Shown piece after piece: positions 43,780 to 53,881 of a DNA stretch of 64,000 nt. The notes beneath the pieces are model-generated. The model was not told the DNA's origin and ran no database searches. It saw only the letters and a list, made by a program, of their open reading frames with translations. The DNA comes from Sordariomycetes sp. S80-01Y (Eukaryota > Ascomycota > Sordariomycetes): positions 2,976,001-3,040,000 of the forward strand of contig JAXQJY010000027.1 in assembly GCA_037042185.1 (NCBI GenBank), given 5' to 3'. Positions within the stretch are counted from its first letter, which is position 1. Each line of letters starts with the position of its first letter. A program made the translations under genes and the position numbers.

Positions 43780-45297
43780 TTGGGGAAAAGGGGGAAGATG
43801 GCGAGGAGTCAACGGGCCAGGAGATGCAGCAATGGAAATGGAAGTGAATTCAGCACATCATGTTCATAATTAGCTATGGACTTTATAGGAGTGGCAAGAT
43901 GGGCAGTCAGCTGTTAGCGAAGCGCGTGGGCTCCCTCCTCGTCGCCCTCGCGACGTTGGTGCGGTGTCATGGATTCGTCTGGACCGGGAAGGGTGCTTAG
44001 AGATAGCTGGCCATGCAAACAAGCTGAGGGAAATCAGAAAATCACAAGCAGCAACGCTATGCTAGCCGCGAGACTGGAGCCGCTGACGACATGCGCTTGC
44101 CGCTCTCAGCATCGCATAGTGAGGGCGAAGGCCTCCCGACCATCCTTCATTTCTTCGTCCGCTTCCACCCTAGCTTGTAAGGGGCGAGCAAAGGCTGACT
44201 TGAGTGCACATGGGCTTTCTTTTCGGTATACAGAATATTTTAACATTAATGCTCGTCCGCGACTTCTGGCAACGAGCTCCAACACAATTGCTAAGCTGGC
44301 GGCGCTGCGCAGTTCAGTCTCCTGTGAACATTGCACGACATCTACACCGCCCGTTTCTGGGAATGACGAAATGAGGCCTCGCGGGTCAGGAAGAGCAGCA
44401 ATCTCATGACACAAGAGCAAATGACCGGTGCGAGGCCTTGAGCAGAAGTGCTGCTCTCAGCGTGCGGGCCTCGCTCGGCTCCTACGGCATGTCAGAAAAA
44501 GCGCTCCCCTAAGAAACCCCCTCCTCCAAAAGTCCTCCGCCGCGACGACTTAGCAAGTCGCCCGTAACAGCCAAAATGTAGCGAAAATGTATCCCTCCAA
44601 TCGCGCAGCTATGAGCGATATATCTCGTCGCAACATGGCTCCTGTCTACGGGGTCCAACACCCCTCCCCCAAAATCGGCTGGGGGGGGTCCAGCAGAGAG
44701 AGACTAACCAACCGCGCTTTTTCTGCTCTTCCCTCGGCTGCTGCTGCGCCTCCGTGACGGGCGGCCTCGCCCCCCCGGTGCTGCTTTTGCTCGCCAGATG
44801 GTAGGTAAAGCTTCGCGGGCTTCGTCCACTGCCCGATTGAGCAATCCGGCAGAATCGTGATGTCTTCCCTCCAGTGGGATTGCGGCCGCTTGAGGAGGCG
44901 GGCTTTGCGATGGAATTGCTGGATTTGGCATGGGATGATGGGCGGCTGGAGAGGCCTCCCCGAGGGCAGCCTGCGAAGTCTGCATCGCGAGGAACAGAGT
45001 TACTTGTTGCAGCAAACGGGTTCCGTGCTTCTATTTTTCTTTTATATGTACGTCCTGCACCATTCCCTTTTTTTCCTTTACTGTCGGCTTTCTGGTGCTG
45101 GCTTGGGATAGCTAGTACGAATACACTACCATCTAGAAGAGTTTGTGGAGTAGGCAGCCACAGGCAAATTCACATCACTCGTCTGTTATCATATGTTGGA
45201 TTTCTTTGCAGCGCTGGTTGTCTCCTTGCATTGACGGGGTATAATCATTCATACTATGCATCATGGCTAACTTTTAGATCATTATCGTTACAGGTAT
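43780..45297. other. Gene-poor interval
   Basis: 1.5 kb between the ATPase start and the DJ-1 gene stop. TATA-like sequence of the ATPase promoter at about 43882-43889 (minus strand). A 103-codon frame on the minus strand (45015-44704) ends in a basic RS-like tail (RRRSSSRGKSRK), but it has no domain and no upstream exon I can support. A G-run GGGGGG lies near 44684. Nothing else seen. Confidence 0.4.
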
Positions 45298-46028
45298 TTA
45301 AACACCGAGAGCCTTAGCGATGGCCTCGCCGACGCCCTTCGCGGAAGCAGGGTTCTGGCCCGAAATCAGGTTGCCGTCGACGGCGACCTTGGGAGCCCAG
45401 GGGTCCGCCTTGACGAACGTGGCGCCGTTGGCCTGCAGCTCGGTCTCGAGCAGGACGGGCATCGCATCCAGCAGGCCAGCCTGCTCCTCCTCGGTGTTTG
45501 TGAATCCGTTGACGGTCTTGCCCTTGACCATGTACTCGCCGTTGGAGAGCTTGACGTAGGTGAAGACGACGGGGCCGTGGCAGACGGCGGCGGTGGGCTT
45601 GCCGGCCTCGTAGAAGTCACGGATCAGCTCCTGGGACTTGGGGTCCTTGACGAGGTCGAAGACGGGGCCGTGGCCGCCGGGGTAGAAGATGGCGTCGAAG
45701 TCGGCGGCCTTGAAGTTGCTGAGGGGCTTGGTGTTCTCCCACAGGTCCTTGTGGTCCTTGAGGAAGCGCTGCGACTCCTCGTCCTCCTTGAACATCTCCA
45801 CCGAGGCCTGGTCGAGGGGAGCGACGCCGCCCTTGGGCGAGGCGAAGGTCAGGTCGACCTTGTCCTTGAGGACGTAGTAGGGGTGAGCGAGCTCAGGCTG
45901 CGGCGGCGTTAGCAGATGGGTGTGGTCGACGGAAGCGATGGACTAACCAAGTACCAGCCGGTTGGCTTGCCGCTGCCGGTCATCTCGGACGCGGAGGTGA
46001 GAACGACGAGAACTGAAGGCTTGCCCAT
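45298..46028 (-). CDS. DJ-1/PfpI family protein, Hsp31-like glyoxalase III
   Basis: Predicted 226 residues from exons 46028-45948 and 45897-45298, with a 50-bp intron (GTTAGT donor, GCTAAC branch, CGCAG acceptor) joining GWYL to PELAHPYY. The family includes yeast Hsp31, which converts methylglyoxal to D-lactate without glutathione and acts as a stress chaperone. The nucleophile Cys131 sits in AVCHGP after a strand, the catalytic-site Glu lies in the EMTGSGKPTGWYLPE segment, and the GGHGPVFD loop is intact. Length and order match Hsp31 (237 in yeast). No targeting signal; cytosolic. A perfect CRE palindrome at 46212-46219 lies 184 bp upstream and a TATA-like GGTATAAAG about 115 bp upstream. 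Together these suggest stress-responsive transcription, which is an inference. Confidence 0.94.
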
Positions 46029-46624
46029 TGTGACGGTTGTGGTGGTAGTACGGTGGTGAAGGTTTGTGTAACGTGTCTGGAGTGAGTGGTAGCTGTGAGG
46101 ATTGATGGAGAGGGAGGACCGTAGAGCGCAGAGCTGTTTGCTTTATACCTTCTCCTCAGCTTCGTGCTACCCCCCTCGAAGCTCCCAAGCTTTTTCGATG
46201 CCCCTCGGCGTTGACGTCAGGCCCCCCTGCTGTCTTTCATCACAGTGGCAGCCGCTATTGCCTGATCCGGCAAGGCCAGCCCCGCTGTCCCCGGGTCAAA
46301 GGTGGGGCCGTATCCGGAGTTGCGGAGCACTCCTCTCGAGCCCGAAGGCGCCGGAGTCTCGGAGGGCAGGAGCGACCAACGTGTCAGCGCTGACTACAAC
46401 ACCGCGGCTCGTGTGCCTTCGGCAGATAGATGAAGAGCGGTCGGGAGTATTACCGATTTGGTTTTAACATGTCTGACGACTCTTCACGACTACGGGGGAT
46501 ATTGCCTATTGAGAGTTGATCAACAGCACTCCACCGTCGAAGGTTCGAGAACAAGTGGCTAAGACGAGGGTGAAACGCATAGGTCGGGAATTCGAAACCG
46601 TATTTTCAGATCTTTACTGTTATC
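46029..46624. other. Promoter of DJ-1 gene and downstream of ADH gene
   Basis: 596 bp. Contains the TATA-like element at about 46142-46149 and the CRE palindrome described separately. No coding sequence recognised. Confidence 0.45.
46212..46219. promoter_or_regulatory. CRE palindrome upstream of DJ-1 gene
   Basis: TGACGTCA, a perfect Atf1/CREB-type bZIP site, 184 bp before the DJ-1 gene start and about 65 bp before its TATA-like element. Stress MAP-kinase pathways act through such sites in fungi, which suits a methylglyoxal detoxification gene. Confidence 0.45.
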
Positions 46625-47716
46625 CTAAGCTGTTCGCACATCCTTGAACTCCTTGTCGAACCCGGTCAAGGTGAACCTGTAGTGCACCTTGTTGTTCTTC
46701 ACCCTCTCGACCGCCTCCTTGCAGCCCTGCGCTCCGAGCGGCAACGTCTCAACCCACGGCTTGATGCCCTTCTCAGCCGCCAGCCGCAGCATGTCCTCCA
46801 TCTCCTGGTGGTTGCCCAGGTGACTTCCCGTCAGCTTGGGCGCGTTGCCGGCAAACGAGCCCATGCTCAGCTGCGGCAGCGCCTCGTCGGGGATGCCAAC
46901 CATGTGGAAGTCGCCCATGGGCCGCACGAGCGTGAGAAGCTCGGCCAGGTCGTACGTGTGCGTCATGTCGGAGCAGCAGAGGATGAAGTCGAAGAAGTAC
47001 TTCCAGTCGTCGGCCCATTTATCTTTCTTGGTGAGGATGACGTCCGTTGCGCCCAGCTTCTTGCAGTCCTCAGCCTTGTCAGCGGAAGTCGTGAGGGCGT
47101 AAACATCCGCCCCCAGTCCTTTGGCGAACTGAATGCCAAGATGACCTAAGCCGCCGATACCGAGAATTCCAACCTTCTTTCCGGGCCCCACTCCGCCCCG
47201 GAACAGAGGGGAGTATGTTGTGATGCCGGCGCATAGTAGCGGTGCTGCCACGTTGGTCTCCAGCGCCTCAGGGATGCGGAACGTGAAGTACTCGTGAGCG
47301 CGGATGTGGCTGGCGAACCCGCCGTGCGCCCAGCTGCCATCCGGGTACTGGGCGTTGTACGTGTCGACCATCTTGGGGCAGTAGTTCTCGTTCTTGGACT
47401 TGCAGAGCTTGCACTCCAGACAGCTCTGCACCTGCGCCCCAACGCCAACGCGATCTCCCTTCGTGATGCCCCTGACATGCTCACCAACCCTGACGGCGCG
47501 GCCGACAACCTCGTGGCCAACGCACAGCGGGCCCTTGAAGTCGCCCCAGCCGCCGGTCACGGTGTGCACGTCTGAGCCGCAGACGCCGCAGGCGTCGATC
47601 TCGACGTCGATGTCATGGCTTTCGAAGGGCTTGGGCTTGAGCTCTGATTTGGAAAACTGGTTCCACGACTTCGGGGAGTCGACGCAGTAGCCAACGAAAG
47701 TGTCAGGGTATCCCAT
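46625..47716 (-). CDS. Zinc-dependent NADP alcohol dehydrogenase (CAD/Adh6-like)
   Basis: Single-exon 363-residue medium-chain dehydrogenase, the usual length for yeast Adh6/Adh7 and plant cinnamyl-alcohol dehydrogenases. Catalytic zinc ligands are Cys46 (CGVCGSD), His68 with Glu69 (GHEVVG) and a later Cys (LLCAGIT). The structural zinc loop has four Cys (CLECKLCKSKNENYC). The Rossmann motif is GIGGLGHLGIQFAKG, with ALTTSADK after the second strand in place of an acidic residue, which suggests NADP(H). These enzymes reduce aldehydes such as cinnamaldehyde, furfural or lignin-derived compounds in the cytosol. TTTATATAAA at 47817-47826 is a strong TATA box about 100 bp before the start. Its neighbour downstream is the DJ-1 gene on the same strand. 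Confidence 0.94.
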   Translation of the reverse strand: MGYPDTFVGYCVDSPKSWNQFSKSELKPKPFESHDIDVEIDACGVCGSDVHTVTGGWGDFKGPLCVGHEVVGRAVRVGEHVRGITKGDRVGVGAQVQSCLECKLCKSKNENYCPKMVDTYNAQYPDGSWAHGGFASHIRAHEYFTFRIPEALETNVAAPLLCAGITTYSPLFRGGVGPGKKVGILGIGGLGHLGIQFAKGLGADVYALTTSADKAEDCKKLGATDVILTKKDKWADDWKYFFDFILCCSDMTHTYDLAELLTLVRPMGDFHMVGIPDEALPQLSMGSFAGNAPKLTGSHLGNHQEMEDMLRLAAEKGIKPWVETLPLGAQGCKEAVERVKNNKVHYRFTLTGFDKEFKDVRTA

Positions 47717-47816
47717 CTTGTCTACGGTGTGACGTTAAAAACTGGGGCTTCTCTGTGGTAGTGTTGCGCGTAACTGATGAAGGGGGTCCAACAAGGTGTC
47801 TGTGTGAATGGGCACG

Positions 47817-47826
47817 TTTATATAAA
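47817..47826 (-). promoter_or_regulatory. TATA box of the alcohol dehydrogenase gene
   Basis: Self-complementary TTTATATAAA about 100 bp upstream of the minus-strand start at 47716, the normal spacing for a TATA-dependent, inducible fungal gene. Confidence 0.6.
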
Positions 47827-50327
47827 GGTCCCTCAAGCTAGCGCTTTCTCGAGGGCTATCCCCCTCACTTTCTCAGAGTGACGTCTATACCACTCCTACC
47901 GGTGCAGTCACCTCCTCCTCAGGCCCGACGACGCTCGGAATGCCGGAGAGAGAACGACACTGACGTATTGCAACCTGAGTGTCGGAGCTTTTAGTCCAAA
48001 GTCTCGGCAGGCTCTCCGTACCAAGAGCACTATTGAACGGTGGAAAAAGTACCTTCTCCGGGGAACTGGGTGATGACCTTTGGGGTCTCAGTAGCACATC
48101 ATCGTTATATCATGCCAGGAGCCTTGAAGTGGGTCTCGCCGTGTAAGTCAAGATCGGGATCGGCTCCGGCGGCTGTAAACGTCATGAATTGACTTTAGGC
48201 CAGCTTGGCGATGGCGATGGCTTTTAGGTGCTGATTAAAAAGCAATGTTGTATCGTCAAAGATACTGACACGCCCATGTGCGTTAACTCCATTTGCTTAT
48301 CTCGTCACCGCATGGTGGGAGTATTTGGGCGGATTTTGACCTGCACCAGAGATCAGCTACAAAGCCACACACACAGCAACAATACCTTCGCATGGCAAGA
48401 TCGTATTTATACGAAATGCTTACACCATTGGCTCAAGCTTCATATCATAATCCCAAGCAAGTGCTTCTTGACTTTGCACAATGCTGGGACGATGACACTT
48501 ACCGTGAAGGGAAATCGCTGGTCACCGCAGGGTAATCGGTCAATGAGCTCAACTTGAGACCAATCAATAGACTCTTATCAAAAAGCTATACCTCTATTCC
48601 ACCAGTAGTACCACATATGGGATATAAATGCGCTTCAGGGTAGGAATTGCTGATAATCGTCGGCATATCCCGTCTAGGTGCAAGGGTTTCGACGTCGAGA
48701 AGCTTTACTGCTGGTGATCACAGGTCCTCCGAAGTTATCCCTTCCCACATTGAGAAAAGCGCCGCCCAATGCAGGGATGAGCACGCATGGAACATACATC
48801 CAAGACCGGTGGGGCTAGCAAATGTAACACAGCAGAGGTCTTCAGCTCTAATAAGACATCAGGATGAAGATGGGGTTTTCTCGTGCCCGTCTGGGGCGTC
48901 GCTGCGGGTGTCGTCGAATGGGAACTCATCACTAACGCCACGAAACTGGGACAAGAAGAGTTTGGACGAGCTGTGCTACTTCAGGAAAAATGTTGACTGG
49001 CCAGAAAAGATGCTGTGTGCATGTGGCAGACATTCGGGGAGCACAACTCTGTGCGGTGACTTCTCCATTAACAGCTAAAACACCACCCTGAACTATAACC
49101 AAGCTTCAGCTTTCAGTCATGTTCATCAATTTCACACAAATGAGGGCTCATTATGACATCTAGAAAGACCTGGACTCGAGCGTGCCTGACAAGTTTCATC
49201 CCCCATAGGTTTGCCAATTTCCGCCCGGTACAAAAAGCCTTCTACATTATACAGTCCGCCGGGAAGGGTGTTGTTCAGGGTAAGTGGTTGGTCGAGGACC
49301 ATGCTACTCCACGACTTCACCTAGCAACTTCCGAGGTTATCGGCTTACGGGTTGGTGCAATTCCCCGAGCGTCTCTTATAGGCAAGTGATAAATAGGCGA
49401 AGGATCTGAGCCGCACTCAGCGTGGCCTGATATACTTCTCATGAAGCAATAACGGTCAGGGCAATCAAGTGTAAGGTCTAGTGACATGGGTTGTAAGCTG
49501 ACGGTCCACTTCGCCTGCCTACCTACCCCTCGCTTTCGATAGAGCACTCGCAAGCCTCCCATTCAGCCCCGGAAACGTCTAGCCGACCCTGAAACCCGAA
49601 AAGGGTAAGCATAATGGCCCTAGCGGCGGTGATCTCTTTTGAGCCCCCAGCCGAACTACCCATAGACTTGCGCACGAGTGGTAATGAAGGTTGGCTGTTG
49701 TCAACCTCCGCCAAGGGTCAACTGGTTCCGTGGACACTCCTTTGAAACGCACACAACGTTATTGGCTGCGTCGACTTAATGTGGATTGATGCGTCTGACT
49801 CGGCGGCTGGCGTGCGCACGGATCATCACTGTTCGGACTCTGACAGGCCCTAGCTCTAGCAAATCGTGCGATCCAATGGCTCGGACTCCTCAAATTAGAC
49901 GGGTCTTGCTTGGACGTAAGGCTGAAGACGGGCTTCGGCCTATCAAGTCGAAAGCTGTGGCGTCCGCGACCGCGCAGCGCTATGGATATTTTGGACGCCT
50001 GAACGCCAAACGCCATGAGCCGCAGTGGGTTGGCGCAGGATGGTTCTGCATCAATAATTGCTGCATATGTGGGTTTGATCAGTGACTCTGAGGATAGCGC
50101 AATCCGTTTAGATTTCGATCCTCGAGGCCCTGCTTGGTAACGTCGTAGGCTCTCGGGGCCTAGGAGTTGAGGAGGTCTTGGCCGTTTCCTATCCCGCTCG
50201 GGGATTTTACTTCGAACTGCGTGCGCAAACCCGGTCCAAATATTTGCAGAATCTCACAGGATTCCCCCAAAGAATCTCCCGTATCTTGAGATATCAGGCC
50301 ACGTAATGATTTGTCCGTTTCATGTCA

Positions 50328-50363
50328 AACCGAAGGATTGTACCCTAGCACGATCCTTCGGTT
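50328..50363. repeat. Perfect 11-bp inverted repeat upstream of P450
   Basis: AACCGAAGGAT at 50328-50338 and its exact reverse complement at 50353-50363, spaced by 14 bases. It contains CCG and CGG half-sites in inverted order, like targets of binuclear zinc-cluster factors but with unusual wide spacing. It lies 221 bp before the P450 start. Confidence 0.5.
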
Positions 50364-50583
50364 CGACCAGAAGCCCCATCGAACGTATCCGCTCAATGCG
50401 TCAAACCCATTATGCTCGACCCCTAGGCCCCGGCAACACCTATGCCTAAGTGAATATTCTTCATAGTGAGGTTTGCGCTAGTAGCTAGGATGCGATACTT
50501 AAGCCTGTCGCGCTGACGGGTCTAGAAACCGCACGTTTGTGCGCACCTTTCCTCCCCCATAACCCTCAGCAGCTCTAGCAGAC

Positions 50584-52312
50584 ATGGCGTTGGCGGGTGT
50601 TTTGGACTGGCTGCTATCAAAATCGGCTATCGCCGTCTTGGCGGTCGCCGTTCTGCTCTTTTTCGTTGCGCGCTCGTATGAGCAGCCTGTGCATGAGCTC
50701 GAACCCCCGGCCATCAGGTCGCGTATTCCGTTCATCGGGCACATGATTAGAACCCTAAATGAGCAGTCGTTCTTTTTGAAAAATCTAGTGTAGGTGTCTC
50801 ATTTCCCAGCTTTAATTTATCTCATTTGTTTCCTTGATGTTTTGCAAGCCAGATGGGATGAGAGATTCAAATCGCTGACGCTCTTGATAGCAAGGAGAAC
50901 CAACTACCCATCGCAACTCTGCCCATCCTGCACAAGAAGGCATATGCGATATGGGATCCGTATCTGGTTCAGTCTGCATACTGCAACAAGAACCTTTCAT
51001 TCATCCCCTTTGCTGTGGACAACGTCCGTGGTGTGACAGGCTACGATGACGATGCGCACAAAATTGTCCGAGAAACGGACATCTTGCCGGCTTACTTCAA
51101 GAGCATCTACGAAGGAACTACGGCCCAGCACATCCACCAGCTGAACGTGACCTCGCTGAAGCACGTCTCTCTGCACATCAACGACATCGGACAGGATGGG
51201 TTCGTTGCACCCAATATTTACCTCTGGTTGCGCGACCTCATGACGGTGGCTACGTGTGAGGCGCTGTTTGGCCCACGAAACCCGATCAAGGAGCAGCAAC
51301 TCGTGGACGACGTATGGTAAATATACCCTAGAAGCTGCGCTGGTGATAAAAAGAGACAGCCCCGTTGACCTTTTCTTTTAGGACTTTCGAGACAGGTCTG
51401 CCCCTGCTCATGTTCCACCTCTTCCCCTCCGCCACGTTGCGGGAAACACGACTGGCGAGGCGAAGGCTGCAACTAGCTCTGGGAGAGTTCTGCTCTGGAA
51501 TGAGAGGGGATGATGAAGAGGTATCAGCGTACATCAGGAACCGGATCAACATTCTCCGCAAGTACGGCATGAAGGGTCAGCAACTCGGCGACATCGAGGT
51601 GGCACTCATCCACGTGCCGACGTCAAACTCCATCCCGACCCTGTTCTGGTTCTTCATCTTTGTCTTCACTCGCCCCGAGCTAGTCCTTCGGTTGCGAGCG
51701 GAAGCCGAACCCGTCGCAGAGCGAGGTCCCGGCGACGATGTGACGGTCAACGTGGATGTTATCCCGGACAAGTGCCCACTGCTTCTGAGCTGCTACCGTG
51801 AGTCGAGTCGCCTGTGCAACAAGTTCACCTGCAACCGACGCGTGGTAGAAGACACCACCATCACGGACAAGGAGGGTCACTCTTACCTGCTCAAGAAGGG
51901 TGCCAGCGTGAGAATGCCGGCAGGCGTTCTGCACGGGCTGGAAAGCGCCTGGGGACCGGACGCCGAAGAGTTCAGACCGGAGAGGTTCCTGGACACTGGG
52001 TTGAGCAGAGAGGAGGCCAAACTGAGACGCGTATCCCACACGCCGTTTGGTGGAGGCGCTCACATGTGTCCTGGGCGGAACTTTGCCTCGGCCGAGATTC
52101 TTGGGTTCATGGTCTCGATGCTCGTCGGCTATGAGGTGGCGCCTGTTGACGGAAAGTGGGAAAAGTTCCAACCACCGCGCATGGCACCCTGCCCTTTGGC
52201 GACTTCTGTGTGCAAGCCCGAGGACGAGGCCTCGATGTTTGGCACCCGCGTGACCAGGCGAAGTGGATGGGAGTCGGCCAAGTGGAAGTTCACATCTGGA
52301 AAGTTTGAATGA
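50584..52312 (+). CDS. Cytochrome P450 monooxygenase
   Basis: Predicted 528 residues from exons 50584-50787, 50865-51316 and 51382-52312. Intron 2 (65 bp, GTAAAT donor, TTTTAG acceptor) is firm and gives DDVWTFETG. Intron 1 (77 bp) closes phase but has a weak donor (GTGTAG) and an acceptor GAGAG without pyrimidine tract. An N-terminal membrane anchor is clear (SAIAVLAVAVLLFFVAR) followed by the Pro-rich hinge PPAIRSRIPFIGH. The K-helix reads ESSR, the PERF-like motif is FRPERF, and the heme loop is FGGGAHMCPGRNFA with Cys448 as iron ligand. The I-helix is atypical: IEVALIHVPTSNSIPTLFW lacks the acidic-Thr pair, as in CYP7/CYP8-like fungal P450s. The protein is ER-anchored; substrate unknown. 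The SDR downstream may act on related compounds. Confidence 0.88.
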
Positions 52313-53035
52313 TGAAAGGCATATATGAGAAGATGAGTAGCGGAGACCAGTGTCGTTATTGCCCCCTTGCAAAGAGACCACCCGCCAGTTGCCTATGCAT
52401 CCTGGCAAATCAAGAAGACCGAATAGGCATGGTGAATTATGTGCGGTGGTTTGCAAGAGGTTAGGGAATGCAATCAACTTGTAAACATCCACCATGGTGT
52501 ATTTCTTGGGATTCGTCGCAAGTAGGGAGAGGAGTTTAGCATACCCTTGGCCTCTTTGACGCTGCTACTATAGACCATACGGAGATCAAGGAATTCAGGG
52601 CCTGTGTGCACACTTAGTCCTTCAAGAAGCATCAACCCACTCTGGGTATAGCCTATATGAGAGGCTCATCTGTCACTCGACGTCTCAGTAGCGCATGGCC
52701 TTTCGGCGGTAGCCACCAGCTCATACTTTCGGAGACCTATTAAGTCAAATGTGTCGATACACCCAACCGGAACTGATACCACCGTTGCCACGACGATTCT
52801 AGCACGTTGTGTGAGGTCGGAAACAACAGTCCGGCCCAGAATGGGGCGGTTCAAGACAACTAGTCCTCCGGACTTTGAATACCGGTGCCGGCCGGTGACG
52901 GGTGCGTCTGCACTACCTACAGATCTGGGGATGCGACGCGGTGCGGGGGAAGCACCGAACTTAAAGCAGAGCGCCCGCCTCATGAACCCCTTTTTGCCTT
53001 CAGACATCCCCAGTCAGTGCTCATAATTTGCAAAC
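52313..53035. other. Intergenic between P450 and SDR
   Basis: 723 bp, tandem orientation. Nothing coding; the frames here are under 115 codons. Holds the P450 3' end and the SDR promoter. Confidence 0.4.
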
Positions 53036-53881
53036 ATGTCATTATTTGACGGACTGCCGCCGCGGCCGAGCCGCGACTTCAGCGACAAGGTTGCTCTTGT
53101 TACTGGCGCTGGAAGCTCAGGACCCGGCCTGGGCAACGGGCGTGCTATATCGATCCTGCTGGCCGAGGATGGATGTTCGGTCGTCTGCGTGGACCTGGAC
53201 GCGAAGGAGGCACAGCTGACGGTCGACATGATCCGTGAAGAGGGCAAAGGCAAGGCCGTGGCTTTCCAGGCGGACATCACCAAGCCAGAGCAGTGCGCCG
53301 CAGCGGTGGAACAGGCAGTGAGCGCGTTTGGCAAGCTGGACATACTGGTCAACAACGTCGGCATCCTGGGGCCCAAGGGCAACGCCGTCGATGTCGAGCT
53401 TGAGGCCTGGACCCGCGGCATGGACATCAACGTCACGTCCATGATGCTCATGTCCAAGTATGCCGTGCCCGTCATGAGGCGCAACCCGCCCGGCGACCTC
53501 TCGATCCGCGGCTCCATCGTGAACATGGGCTCCGTGGCCGGTCTCTTCGGAGGCACGCCCTCGCTGCTCTACCCCGTCTCCAAAGGCGCCGTGATCCAGA
53601 TGACCAAGGCCATGGCGGCGCACCACGGCGAGGACGGCATAAGAGTCAACACGGTCTGCCCCGGCATGATCTACACGCCCTTGGTGCAGCAGCCGGGCGG
53701 GGGGATGAGCGACGACCAAAGGACATCCAGGAGGGAAAGGAGCTTGTTAAAGACGGAGGGCACGGCTTGGGATGCGGCGGCGAGTGTGAGGTTCCTCGCG
53801 GGAGGGGAGGCCCGGTGGATTACAGGGAGTGTGCTGATGGTGGATGCGGGTGCCACCGCCTCGACAACTATCAACGTATAA
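53036..53881 (+). CDS. Short-chain dehydrogenase/reductase (classical SDR)
   Basis: Single-exon 281-residue NAD(P)-dependent oxidoreductase. The cofactor motif is VTGAGSSGPGLGNGRA, an extended form of TGxxxGxG seen in a fungal SDR subgroup. An acidic pair (VDLDAKEA) after strand 2 suggests NAD(H) preference. The NNVGILG segment (NNAG equivalent), the catalytic Ser in VNMGSVAGL, and YPVSKGA with Tyr and Lys are all present, followed by RVNTVCPGMIYTPL. The C-terminus ends with ITGSVLMVDAGAT, the usual SDR tail. The substrate is not evident; it follows the P450 in tandem. No membrane or targeting signal. Confidence 0.93.
   Translation: MSLFDGLPPRPSRDFSDKVALVTGAGSSGPGLGNGRAISILLAEDGCSVVCVDLDAKEAQLTVDMIREEGKGKAVAFQADITKPEQCAAAVEQAVSAFGKLDILVNNVGILGPKGNAVDVELEAWTRGMDINVTSMMLMSKYAVPVMRRNPPGDLSIRGSIVNMGSVAGLFGGTPSLLYPVSKGAVIQMTKAMAAHHGEDGIRVNTVCPGMIYTPLVQQPGGGMSDDQRTSRRERSLLKTEGTAWDAAASVRFLAGGEARWITGSVLMVDAGATASTTINV

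Larger units (their letters stand above)
47717..50583. other. Large gene-free interval
   Basis: 2.9 kb, the longest gap in the window. No conserved protein in any frame; the longest open frames are about 110-143 codons and show no domain. It contains the ADH promoter (TATA at 47817-47826) and a perfect 11-bp inverted repeat at 50328-50363, about 220 bp before the P450 gene. The stretch may be decayed repeat DNA, but I cannot identify a family. Confidence 0.45.

Noticed and set aside
44704-45015. 103-codon minus-strand frame with a basic tail
   Set aside because: No domain, no upstream exon with good splice sites; may be chance in GC-rich sequence.
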